Origin: an uncultured Oscillospiraceae bacterium
Lineage (GTDB): Bacteria > Bacillota > Clostridia > Oscillospirales > Oscillospiraceae
Direction: 5' to 3'
Length of the DNA: 64,000 nt
Assembly: GCA_934646005.1 (NCBI GenBank)
Contig: CAKUED010000011.1
Span: forward strand, 1 to 64,000
The translations under genes and the position numbers were made by a program. Within the stretch, counting starts at the first letter, position 1. Each line of letters begins with the position of its first letter. The notes below the pieces were generated by a model, which did not search any database, was not told where the DNA came from, and saw only the letters and a list, made by a program, of their open reading frames with translations. Shown here in pieces: positions 25,304 to 33,260 of the stretch.

Positions 25304-27910
25304 ATGAAATTGATGATTTTGGACGGCAACAGCGTCATAAACCGCGCGTTTTACGGCGTGCGCCTGCTCACGACCAAAGAAGGGCTGTTCACAAACGCCA
25401 TCTACGGCTTTCTGAATATTCTGGAAAAGCTCCGCAATGAGGAGCGCCCGGACGCGCTGTGCGTCGCCTTTGACTTAAAAGCGCCCACGTTCCGCCATCT
25501 GCGCTACGACGGTTACAAGGCAACGCGCCACCCCATGCCGGAGGAGCTGGCGATGCAGATGCCGCTCATGAAGGATGTGCTGTGCGCGATGAATATCCCC
25601 ATCTACGCCTGCGAGGGCTGGGAGGCGGACGATGTGATCGGCACGGTGGGCAGGAGGTGCGGCGCGGCGGGCTGGGACTGCGTGATCGTCACCGGCGACC
25701 GCGACAGCTTACAGCTCATCGACGAACACGTCTGTGTAAAGCTCGTAGCCACGCGCGGCGGGCAGACGGCGGCAACGCTGTATGACGAGCAGGTCTTCCG
25801 CGACGAATACGGCTTTGCGCCGCTGCGCCTCATCGACCTCAAGAGCCTGATGGGCGACAGCTCGGATAATATTCCGGGCGTTGCGGGCGTGGGACAGAAA
25901 ACCGCGACGTCGCTGCTGCTGGAATACGGCACGCTGGACGGCGTGTATGAACATCTCGACGACATCCGCGAATCCGTGCGCAAAAAGCTCATTGCGGACC
26001 GCGAGAACGCCTATCTTTCCTACGAGCTGGCGACCATCCGCTGCGAAGCGCCCATCGACTTTACGCCAGAGGGCAATCTCATCCAGCCGCCCGACGAGGG
26101 CGCGCTGTACGAGCTGTTTCTGCGGCTGGAATTTACGCGCCTCATCGCGCGCTATGGGCTGCACGCGCCGCAGAAAAAAGCGCCGGAGGAGCGAGTTGCG
26201 GGCGCGTGCACGAGCGAGCGCGTGACAGACGCCGCGCGGGCGCGGGCGCTGGCGGCAGAGTTTGCAAATCGGGATTATGTCAACGTTATCGCCAACAGTG
26301 ATTTGACTGAAATCGCCGTTACGATCGGGGAGAATGGCTATTACTTTACCGGCAGCGCAGCGGCAGACAAAGAATTTATGTCAACCGTATTCGGCGCGAC
26401 GGTCAAAAAGGTGACGCACGACTGCAAGCCCCTTCAGCGCGCGCTTTTAGAGCGCGGGCTGCCCGCCGACGGATTTATTTTTGACACCGCACTGGCGGCG
26501 TATATTTTAGACGCCACGCAGGGGAAGTATGACCTTGACCGGCTGGCAACGGAATATCTCGCCTGCACGATCGCACGCCCGGACGCGGCTGAGTGCGGCG
26601 AGGACGCGGCAGCGCTCGGCGCGCGGCTTTCCGAGTGTGCCGCCGTGGAGGCGCTTTACGGCGTGCTGCACGAAAAGCTGCTGGAAAATGGCATGGAGCG
26701 GCTGTATTTTGACATCGAGCTGCCGCTGTGCGCCGTGCTCGCGCGGATGGAGGCGGCGGGCGTACTCGTCGATCAGTTCGCGCTCATCGCGTTCGGTAAT
26801 CAGCTCGAGACCGGCATTGCGCAGGCGCAGAACGCTATTTTCGCCTACGCCGGGGAGGAATTTAACATCAACTCCACGCAGGCGCTGGGGCACATTTTAT
26901 TTGAAAAGCTCGCGCTGCCGCCGGTCAAAAAGACCAAGCGCGGCTATTCGACCGACGCCGAGGTGCTGGAAAAGCTGCGCGCGAAGCACCCGATCGTCGC
27001 GTCCATTCTCGATTATCGCACGCTTACCAAGCTCAAATCAACGTATGCCGACGGGCTGGTCAAGCAAATCGCGGACGACGGGCGCATCCACACGACGTTC
27101 CAAAATATGATCACCGCCACGGGGCGGCTGTCGTCCACTGAGCCGAATTTGCAGAACATCCCCGTGCGCACCGACCTCGGCAGTCAAATTCGCCGGATGT
27201 TCGTGCCGCGTGAGGGCTGCGTGTTTGTGGACGCGGACTACAGCCAGATCGAGCTGCGCGTGCTGGCGCATGTGGCGCAGGACGCGCGGATGCAGGAGGC
27301 GTTCCGCACCGGGCAGGACATCCACACAGCAACGGCGGCGCAGGTATTCGGCGTGCGCCCGGAGGACGTGACACCGCTCATGCGCCGGCACGCGAAGGCG
27401 GTCAACTTCGGCATCGTGTACGGCATTTCGGAGTTCTCGCTGGCGGAGGACATCGGCGTCAGCCGCCGGGAGGCAAAGGACTATATCGACGCGTATCTGG
27501 AGAATTTCTCGGGTGTGCGCGCGTATATGCACGACATCGTTGCGCAGGCGAAGCACGACGGCTATGTGACGACGCTCTTCGGTCGCCGCCGGATGCTGCC
27601 GGAGCTTAAGAGCAGCAACTATAATATCCGCTCGTTCGGCGAGCGCGTGGCGCTCAACACGCCCATTCAGGGCACGGCGGCAGACATTATTAAAATCGCC
27701 ATGCTGCGCGTAGACGCGGCACTGCGCGAGCAGGCGCGCGAGGCGCGGCTGCTGCTTCAGGTGCACGACGAGCTGATCGTCGAGTGCCCGATGGAGGAAG
27801 CAGCGCTTGTCACGCGCCTGATGACGGAGCAGATGGAAAACGCCGTGGAGCTGACCGTCCCGCTGGTGGCGGAGGCGAAAACGGGCGCGAGCTGGTATGA
27901 GGCAAAATGA
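25304..27910 (+). CDS. polA: DNA polymerase I
   Basis: An 868-residue A-family polymerase. Residues 1 to about 290 form the 5'-3' exonuclease/flap domain (LMILDGNSVINRAFY, CEGWEADDVIGT, SLMGDSSDNIPGV). A vestigial 3'-5' exonuclease-like domain follows; the paired acidic motif DxE is missing (the strand reads NSDLTE), so no proofreading is expected. The polymerase domain has motif A DADYSQIELRVLAH, motif B RRHAKAVNFGIVYG and motif C QVHDELIVE. ATG 25304 has AAAGGGG upstream. The stop overlaps the rimI ATG. Confidence 0.96.
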   Translation: MKLMILDGNSVINRAFYGVRLLTTKEGLFTNAIYGFLNILEKLRNEERPDALCVAFDLKAPTFRHLRYDGYKATRHPMPEELAMQMPLMKDVLCAMNIPIYACEGWEADDVIGTVGRRCGAAGWDCVIVTGDRDSLQLIDEHVCVKLVATRGGQTAATLYDEQVFRDEYGFAPLRLIDLKSLMGDSSDNIPGVAGVGQKTATSLLLEYGTLDGVYEHLDDIRESVRKKLIADRENAYLSYELATIRCEAPIDFTPEGNLIQPPDEGALYELFLRLEFTRLIARYGLHAPQKKAPEERVAGACTSERVTDAARARALAAEFANRDYVNVIANSDLTEIAVTIGENGYYFTGSAAADKEFMSTVFGATVKKVTHDCKPLQRALLERGLPADGFIFDTALAAYILDATQGKYDLDRLATEYLACTIARPDAAECGEDAAALGARLSECAAVEALYGVLHEKLLENGMERLYFDIELPLCAVLARMEAAGVLVDQFALIAFGNQLETGIAQAQNAIFAYAGEEFNINSTQALGHILFEKLALPPVKKTKRGYSTDAEVLEKLRAKHPIVASILDYRTLTKLKSTYADGLVKQIADDGRIHTTFQNMITATGRLSSTEPNLQNIPVRTDLGSQIRRMFVPREGCVFVDADYSQIELRVLAHVAQDARMQEAFRTGQDIHTATAAQVFGVRPEDVTPLMRRHAKAVNFGIVYGISEFSLAEDIGVSRREAKDYIDAYLENFSGVRAYMHDIVAQAKHDGYVTTLFGRRRMLPELKSSNYNIRSFGERVALNTPIQGTAADIIKIAMLRVDAALREQAREARLLLQVHDELIVECPMEEAALVTRLMTEQMENAVELTVPLVAEAKTGASWYEAK

Positions 27911-28356
27911 GAAACTTTGAAATTACGCGCATGACGGCGGCGGACGTGGCGGACGTCGCGGCACTGGAAGCGGTCTGTTTTTCCGACCCGTGGAGCGAAG
28001 CGTCCGTCGCGTCGGAGCTGGATAATCCGCTCAGCCTGTGGCTGGTGGCGCGGGACGCGGCGGGGCTGCTGGGCTATGTGGGCAGCCAAAGCGTGCCGGA
28101 TGAAGCGGACATGATGAATCTTGCCGTCCGCCCCGACGCGCGGCGGCAGGGCGTGGCGCAGGCGCTTTTGCAGGCGCTGGAAGCGGCGCTGCGCGAAAAT
28201 GGCATCCGTTCGCTGACTCTGGAGGTCCGCGCGGGGAACGAATCCGCCATCCGACTGTATACGCAGGCGGGCTTCCGGCAGGTCGGGCTGCGAAAAAATT
28301 ACTACTTTCATCCCAAAGAGGACGCGCTGATCCTCAAAAAGGAGTGGGAATTATGA
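27907..28356 (+). CDS. rimI: Ribosomal protein S18 alanine N-acetyltransferase RimI
   Basis: A 149-residue GNAT acetyltransferase. The acetyl-CoA motif is NLAVRPDARRQGVAQALL (about 76-93), followed by LEVRAGNESAIRLYTQAGF and the C-terminal YYFHPKEDALIL typical of RimI. Its usual substrate is the N-terminal alanine of ribosomal protein S18. It overlaps polA and tsaD by 4 bases each; the rimI-tsaD pairing is widespread. tsaB and tsaE are not in the window. Confidence 0.92.
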   Translation: MRNFEITRMTAADVADVAALEAVCFSDPWSEASVASELDNPLSLWLVARDAAGLLGYVGSQSVPDEADMMNLAVRPDARRQGVAQALLQALEAALRENGIRSLTLEVRAGNESAIRLYTQAGFRQVGLRKNYYFHPKEDALILKKEWEL

Positions 28357-29363
28357 ACATTCTGGCAGTTGAATCCTCCTGCGACGAAACGGCGGTCGCC
28401 ATCGTGCGCGACGGGCGCGAAATTCTCGCGGACTGCATCCACTCGCAGGTGGCGCTGCACCGGCTGTACGGCGGCGTTGTGCCGGAGATCGCGTCGCGCA
28501 AGCACATCGAGTCGATCTACGCGCTGGCAGATGAAGCGCTCGTGCAGGCGAACCTCACGCGCGCGGATCTGGACGCGGTGGCGGTGACGTATGCGCCGGG
28601 GCTCATCGGCGCGGTGCTGGTGGGCGTGAATTTTGCCAAGGCGGCGGCGCTCGCGCTGGGGCTGCCGCTCGTGCCGGTGCACCATATCCGCGGGCATATC
28701 GCGGCAAATTATCTGGCGTACCCGGAGCTCGAGCCGCCGTTCGTGTGCCTCGTCGTATCCGGCGGGCACAGCCTGATCGTGGACGTGCGGGACTACACGA
28801 CCTTCAAAATTCTCGGCACGACGCGCGACGACGCGGCGGGGGAGTGCTTCGACAAGGTGGCGCGTGTGCTCGGGATGCCATATCCCGGCGGGGCGGCGCT
28901 GGACAAGGCTGCACAGGCGGGCGATGATGAAAAATATCCGCTGCCGGTGGGTCATGTAGCGGGGCGTGAGCTGGATATGTCGTTTTCGGGATTAAAGACA
29001 GCGGCGATCAACCTCATCCACAACGCCGAGCAGAAGGGCGAGATGATCGACGTGCCGTCGCTGTGCGCATCATTTTCACGCGCGGTCAGTCAGACACTCG
29101 TGCCGCGCACGATGCAGGCGCTGCGGCAGACGGGCTATCAAAAGCTCGCCATCGCGGGCGGTGTGGCGGCAAATTCGCGCATCCGGCGCGATTTTGAGGC
29201 GGAATGCCGCAAATGCGGCGCGGCGCTGTATACGCCGCCGCTGTCGCTTTGCGGCGACAACGGCGCAATGATCGGCGCACAGGGCTACTACGAATTTCTC
29301 GCGGGCACACGCGCGGGTCAGGATCTGAACGCCTACGCCACGCGCTCTATTGAACTCGGCTGA
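28353..29363 (+). CDS. tsaD: tRNA threonylcarbamoyladenosine transferase TsaD
   Basis: A 336-residue ASKHA-fold enzyme that transfers threonylcarbamoyl to A37 of ANN-decoding tRNAs, together with TsaB and TsaE. Seen: VESSCDETAVAI at the start, the metal-binding HHIRGHIAAN motif, VSGGHSLIV, GECFDKVARVLGMPYPGG, IAGGVAANSRIR and CGDNGAMIG. ATG 28353 overlaps the rimI stop (ATGA), which settles the start over a GTG nine bases upstream. It ends the polA operon; only a weak hairpin (GGAC/GTCC) follows. Confidence 0.96.
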   Translation: MNILAVESSCDETAVAIVRDGREILADCIHSQVALHRLYGGVVPEIASRKHIESIYALADEALVQANLTRADLDAVAVTYAPGLIGAVLVGVNFAKAAALALGLPLVPVHHIRGHIAANYLAYPELEPPFVCLVVSGGHSLIVDVRDYTTFKILGTTRDDAAGECFDKVARVLGMPYPGGAALDKAAQAGDDEKYPLPVGHVAGRELDMSFSGLKTAAINLIHNAEQKGEMIDVPSLCASFSRAVSQTLVPRTMQALRQTGYQKLAIAGGVAANSRIRRDFEAECRKCGAALYTPPLSLCGDNGAMIGAQGYYEFLAGTRAGQDLNAYATRSIELG

Positions 29364-29697
29364 GGACCGCTTGTCCAACTTTTCCGCGCAAAAACCGGGC
29401 GGCGGTAATCCTTCAGGAAATTGCGTTATGTAAACGAATTTCAGGCACTCATGCGTGAAAGTATTCCGTTTGCGGATTTGTTATTTTTCTCCTATTTTGG
29501 GCGAATCGCAGGCAGGACAGGCGGCACAGGCTGTTGACAAATCTGTTGACAGTGTGAATAACTTCCGCCGCCGCGCGGTTTCGTTATGATTACGGTGAAC
29601 GCGCGAACCGTTTTTCGCAAAATGCTGCACCAAACAATTTCGGAAGTTTTCGGATAGCGCCGCCGCTCGGCGCATAGGCTTTTCCGAGGTGATGGCG
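29364..29697. other. Intergenic region between tsaD and the cwlD-like gene
   Basis: This 334-base stretch has no convincing gene. It contains a direct repeat of CTGTTGACA at 29531 and 29543, two possible -35 elements without a good matching -10, and a TTATGTAAAC segment near 29433 that resembles one arm of a dif site. A promoter for the amidase operon must lie here but cannot be fixed by eye; sporulation sigma elements are not clear. Confidence 0.5.
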
Positions 29698-30414
29698 GTG
29701 CGGTATGGCAGAAATCGGGTTCTGGCGGTGCTGCTGGGCGCGTGCCTTGTGTATGCGTGCGTGCTCGGCGTGCTGCGCGGCGGCGCGCGCGAGGCGCTTG
29801 GCAGCGCACAGGATGTGTGCGTGGTCATCGACGCGGGGCACGGCGGCGAGGACGGCGGCGCGGTGAGCGCGGACGGCGTTTTGGAGAGCGAGATCAATTT
29901 GCAGATCGCGCTGCGGACGCGCGACCTGCTGACGTTTTGCGGCGTGCGGACGAGGATGATCCGCGAGACGGATACGTCGGTCTATACGCCGGGCAGCGGC
30001 TCGGTCGCGGAAAAGAAGCGCTCGGACCTTCAAAACCGCGTGCGCGCGGTGAACCAGACGCCGGGGGCGCTGCTGCTGAGCATCCACCAGAATTTTTTCC
30101 CGCAGACGAAATATCACGGCGCGCAGGTCTTTTACGCGCCGACGGAGGGGAGCGACGTGCTTGCCGCGCGGGTGCAGGAGCTGCTGCGCAGTGCCGTCGA
30201 GCCGGAAAACGGGCGCAAATGCAAGCCCGCGGAGTCGGTATACCTAATGCAGAACATTGCCTGCACGGGCATTTTGGTCGAGTGCGGGTTTTTATCCAAC
30301 GCGCAGGAGGCGGCGCGGCTACAGGAGGACGGCTGGCAGAAAAAGCTCACGGCCGCCATCTGCGGCGCGCTGTACGGCTATCTTGCGGAAGAGGGGAATG
30401 CAAATGAAGTCTAA
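29698..30414 (+). CDS. cwlD: N-acetylmuramoyl-L-alanine amidase, CwlD-like
   Basis: A 238-residue zinc amidase (Amidase_3). One N-terminal hydrophobic span (about 8-25) anchors or exports it. Zinc ligands and catalytic residues appear in VIDAGHGGEDGGA, the glutamate of LESEINLQIA, SIHQNFFP and the final ILVECGFLSN. Length and layout match CwlD, which helps make muramic-lactam in spore cortex, so a sporulating ancestry is suggested. The start is set at GTG 29698 because GAGGTGAT (29686-29693), complementary to 16S rRNA, would sit on the alternative GTG 29689 and ATG 29692. radA, an HD hydrolase and a TRIC-like channel follow closely. Confidence 0.85.
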   Translation: MRYGRNRVLAVLLGACLVYACVLGVLRGGAREALGSAQDVCVVIDAGHGGEDGGAVSADGVLESEINLQIALRTRDLLTFCGVRTRMIRETDTSVYTPGSGSVAEKKRSDLQNRVRAVNQTPGALLLSIHQNFFPQTKYHGAQVFYAPTEGSDVLAARVQELLRSAVEPENGRKCKPAESVYLMQNIACTGILVECGFLSNAQEAARLQEDGWQKKLTAAICGALYGYLAEEGNANEV

Positions 30415-31756
30415 AACGGTTTTTTACTGCAAAAACTGCGGCAACGAAACGCCGCGCTGGCAGGGACAGTGCCCCGCGTGCGGCGCGTGGAACTCCATTG
30501 TCGAATTTGAGGACAAACCGGCGGCAAAGACCGCCGCGGCGCGCACGACCGGGCGCAGCCGCCCGCGCAGGCTCTCGGAGGTGGACGGCAGCGAGGAAAT
30601 TCGCTTTTCCACCGGCATGAAGGAGCTGGACCGCGTGCTCGGCGGCGGCGCGGTGACGGGCTCGCTCGTGCTGGTCGGCGGCGCGCCGGGCATCGGCAAA
30701 TCGACGCTGCTGCTGCAAATTTGCGCGGAGCTCGGCAGGACGCAGAGCGTTTTATATGTATCGGGCGAAGAGAGCGAGCAGCAGATCAAGCTGCGCGCGG
30801 CGCGGCTGGGCGTGCAGACCGAGAACCTGCTCGTCTACGCCGAGACGGACATCGGCGCAGTGCTGGAGACCGTGCGCGAGCTTCAGCCGGATATTGTCAT
30901 CGCCGACTCGATCCAGACGCTCTACGACCCCGAAAATACGTCCGCACCCGGCACGATCTCGCAGGTCAAGGCGTGCACGATGGCGCTGATGGACCTTGCC
31001 AAGGGCAGCGGCAAGACGGTGTTCGTCGTGGGGCACGTCAATAAAGAGGGCGCAATTGCAGGACCGAAGGTGCTCGAGCACATGGTGGACTGCGTTTTGT
31101 ATTTTGAAGGCGAGCGCGCGGGCAGCTACCGCATTCTGCGCGCTGCGAAGAACCGCTTTGGCTCGACGAATGAGATCGGCGTGTTTGAGATGGGGGAGCA
31201 GGGGCTGATCGAAGTGCCGAATCCCTCGGCGATGCTCCTTTCAGGTCGCCCGAAGGGCGCGCCGGGGACGTGCGTCGCCTGCACGATCGAGGGCACGCGC
31301 CCGGTGCTTGCCGAGGTGCAGGCGCTCGTCGCGCGGAGCGTTCTGAACGTGCCGCGCCGCACGACGGAGGGCTTTGACTACAACCGCGCGAATCTGCTGC
31401 TGGCGGTGCTGGAAAAGCGCGGAGGCTTGAATCTCGGCTCGTGCGACGCGTACATCAACATCATCGGCGGGCTGCGGCTGGACGAGCCGGCGGCGGATCT
31501 GGCAATGGTGCTGGCGGTCGCGTCCAGCTTCCGAGACACGGCGCTGGACGACGGTCTGGCGGCGATCGGCGAGGTGGGACTGACTGGCGAGGTGCGCGCC
31601 GTGACGGCGCTGGAGCAGAGACTTGCCGAAGCTGCGCGCAACGGCTTTACGCGCGCCATCATCCCGCGCCACGGAACGCAGAACGTGCGCACGCCGGAGG
31701 GCATGGAGCTTTACCGCGTGCGCAATATCCGCGAAGCGATCGAATTTACACTCTAA
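30404..31756 (+). CDS. radA: DNA repair protein RadA
   Basis: A 450-residue protein that promotes branch migration in recombinational repair. An N-terminal C4 zinc finger (YCKNCGNETPRWQGQCPACG) precedes a RecA-like ATPase with Walker A GGAPGIGKST and the RadA signature KNRFGST; the C-terminal Lon-protease-like domain shows NIIGGLRLDEPAADL and GEVGLTGEVRAV. ATG 30404 is preferred to an ATG six bases earlier because GAGGGG is correctly spaced only for it. It overlaps the end of the amidase gene by 11 bases. Confidence 0.95.
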   Translation: MKSKTVFYCKNCGNETPRWQGQCPACGAWNSIVEFEDKPAAKTAAARTTGRSRPRRLSEVDGSEEIRFSTGMKELDRVLGGGAVTGSLVLVGGAPGIGKSTLLLQICAELGRTQSVLYVSGEESEQQIKLRAARLGVQTENLLVYAETDIGAVLETVRELQPDIVIADSIQTLYDPENTSAPGTISQVKACTMALMDLAKGSGKTVFVVGHVNKEGAIAGPKVLEHMVDCVLYFEGERAGSYRILRAAKNRFGSTNEIGVFEMGEQGLIEVPNPSAMLLSGRPKGAPGTCVACTIEGTRPVLAEVQALVARSVLNVPRRTTEGFDYNRANLLLAVLEKRGGLNLGSCDAYINIIGGLRLDEPAADLAMVLAVASSFRDTALDDGLAAIGEVGLTGEVRAVTALEQRLAEAARNGFTRAIIPRHGTQNVRTPEGMELYRVRNIREAIEFTL

Positions 31757-31768
31757 GGAGAAAATATC

Positions 31769-32329
31769 ATGGAAGTACGAAAGCTGCTGGAAGCGCTGCA
31801 CATCGCCGAGCGCCTGAAGGATGTGCCGCGCCACTGCACGACCTCGCAGGGGCGCACGGAGGACGTCGCGGAGCATAGCTGGCGCATCGCGCTGATGGCG
31901 TATTTTGTGCACGACGAGTTCCCGGACGTGGACATCGACAAGGTCATTCGGATGTGCCTGATCCACGATCTCGGTGAGGCGTTCACGGGCGATATTCCGA
32001 CGTTCCGCAAAACGGAAGCGGACGAGCAGCACGAAGAAGACGTGCTGTTCTCGTGGGTGGCGCAGCTTCCCGAGCCGTATGCGTCGGAAATGCGGGCGCT
32101 GTATGAAGAGATGGCGGCGCTGGAAACGCCGGAGGCGAAGCTCTACAAGGCGCTGGACAAGCTGGAAGCGGTCATTCAGCACAACGAATCGCCGATCTCG
32201 ACGTGGCTGCCGATGGAATATGAGCTGAATCTGAACTACGGCGCGGACGCGGCGGCGTTTTCGCCGTACCTTACGGAGCTGCGCGCGGCGATGCGCCGCG
32301 ACACGGAAGAAAAAATCGCGGGGAAATAA
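31769..32329 (+). CDS. HD-domain hydrolase, YfbR-like 5'-deoxynucleotidase family
   Basis: A 186-residue metal-dependent phosphohydrolase of the HD_3 group. The metal ligands are visible as DVAEHSWRIAL (H36), LIHDLGEAFTGD (HD at 65-66) and a late KLYKALDKLEAVIQH containing the last aspartate. Related E. coli YfbR removes phosphate from deoxynucleoside monophosphates; the substrate here is not certain. It follows radA by 12 bases and precedes the TRIC-like gene by 3, so all belong to one operon. Confidence 0.8.
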   Translation: MEVRKLLEALHIAERLKDVPRHCTTSQGRTEDVAEHSWRIALMAYFVHDEFPDVDIDKVIRMCLIHDLGEAFTGDIPTFRKTEADEQHEEDVLFSWVAQLPEPYASEMRALYEEMAALETPEAKLYKALDKLEAVIQHNESPISTWLPMEYELNLNYGADAAAFSPYLTELRAAMRRDTEEKIAGK

Positions 32330-32332
32330 AAT

Positions 32333-32953
32333 ATGGAGCTGTTCAACCAAATTCTGCTGATGCTGGGCACGGTGTCGTTCGCCGCGTCCGGCGCGCTGCT
32401 TGCCATCCGCAAGGGGATGGACATTTTCGGCGTGGCGATGATGGGCACGGTCACGGCGGTGGGCGGCGGCATCCTGCGGGATGTGACGCTTGGCAGCACG
32501 CCGCCTGCGATCTTCTCGACGCCGGAGTTTATTCTGGCGGCGATCGGCGTGTCGCTGCTGCTGTTTCTGCCGCGGCTGCGCCGCGCGATCGTGGATAACC
32601 ACCGAGGGTTTGAAATTTTCATGCTGCTGGCGGATTCCATCGGGCTTGGTATGTTCACGGTGCACGGTGTGCAGACGGCGCTGCTGGCGGGAGCGGATTC
32701 ACTTCTGCTGGTGCTGTTTGTGTCGGTGCTCACCGGCGTGGGCGGCGGCGTGCTGCGGGATCTTCTCTCCGGCGAGCGTCCGTACATCTTTATGAAGCAC
32801 TTTTACGCCTGCGCCTCGATCATCGGCGCGCTGGTGACGTATTTTCTCTGGGACGTGCTTGGCGGCGGCTACGCAATGGCGACCGGCTTTGTGCTGATCC
32901 TGGCAATGCGCCTGCTGGCGGCGCGGTATCACTGGAGCCTGCCGCGCGCATAA
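32333..32953 (+). CDS. TRIC-family (UPF0126) cation-channel-like membrane protein
   Basis: A 206-residue protein with about seven membrane spans in two similar halves. Each half carries the glycine-rich signature with RD: TAVGGGILRDVTLG and TGVGGGVLRDLLSG. Bacterial TRIC proteins form trimeric potassium-permeable channels with this motif. A physiological role is not known for this branch. It is the last gene of the cwlD-radA operon. Confidence 0.85.
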   Translation: MELFNQILLMLGTVSFAASGALLAIRKGMDIFGVAMMGTVTAVGGGILRDVTLGSTPPAIFSTPEFILAAIGVSLLLFLPRLRRAIVDNHRGFEIFMLLADSIGLGMFTVHGVQTALLAGADSLLLVLFVSVLTGVGGGVLRDLLSGERPYIFMKHFYACASIIGALVTYFLWDVLGGGYAMATGFVLILAMRLLAARYHWSLPRA

Positions 32954-32970
32954 ATAATTTGATTTAGGTC

Positions 32971-32998
32971 TTGCAATTTTCTGGGTGAATGGTATAAT
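32971..32998 (+). promoter_or_regulatory. Promoter upstream of the SLH protein leader
   Basis: TTGCAA at 32971 and TATAAT at 32993 with a 16-base spacer. It lies about 265 bases ahead of the SLH gene; a terminator-like hairpin stands between. Confidence 0.65.
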
Positions 32999-33004
32999 AT
33001 ATCC

Positions 33005-33185
33005 AGCGATACTTTTTGCGATTTTTTCGCACAGGGGTTGACAGGAATGTATAGCTTGCCATCTACTGAAAGCAGAGCAAGTAAAACTCTGCTCTTTTGT
33101 GCTGCCCGCGCCTGTCAGATTTTTGCATGTTTTTTGGTAATAAAGACGCCTTTCCGCTGATTTTTCAGAGGAAGGACGTCTTTTT
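33005..33185 (+). ncRNA. Candidate structured leader or small RNA upstream of the SLH gene
   Basis: A promoter-to-terminator unit of about 180 bases with no open frame. An outer stem TTGACAGG (33038-33045) pairs with CCTGTCAG (33111-33118) and encloses an inner hairpin AGCAGAG (33071-33077)/CTCTGCT (33087-33093); a 5' hairpin TGCGA/TCGCA lies at 33017-33031. T-rich stretches follow, then a longer hairpin ending in five T residues. It matches no RNA family I can name; it could be a small RNA or a transcription-attenuating leader of the surface-protein gene. Confidence 0.45.
33142..33185 (+). terminator. Terminator-like hairpin before the SLH gene
   Basis: AAAGACG and downstream CCTTTCC pair with GGAAGG-A-CGTCTTT (one mismatch, one wobble), followed by TTTTTG. 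A second small hairpin CCGCGG-GGAG-CCGCGG sits between it and the SLH ribosome site. Confidence 0.6.
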
Positions 33186-33260
33186 GCACGTTTTTCCGGC
33201 AATTTAACGGAGTCTGCCGCGGGGAGCCGCGGAACACATATTTCTACAGGAGGAATCCTT

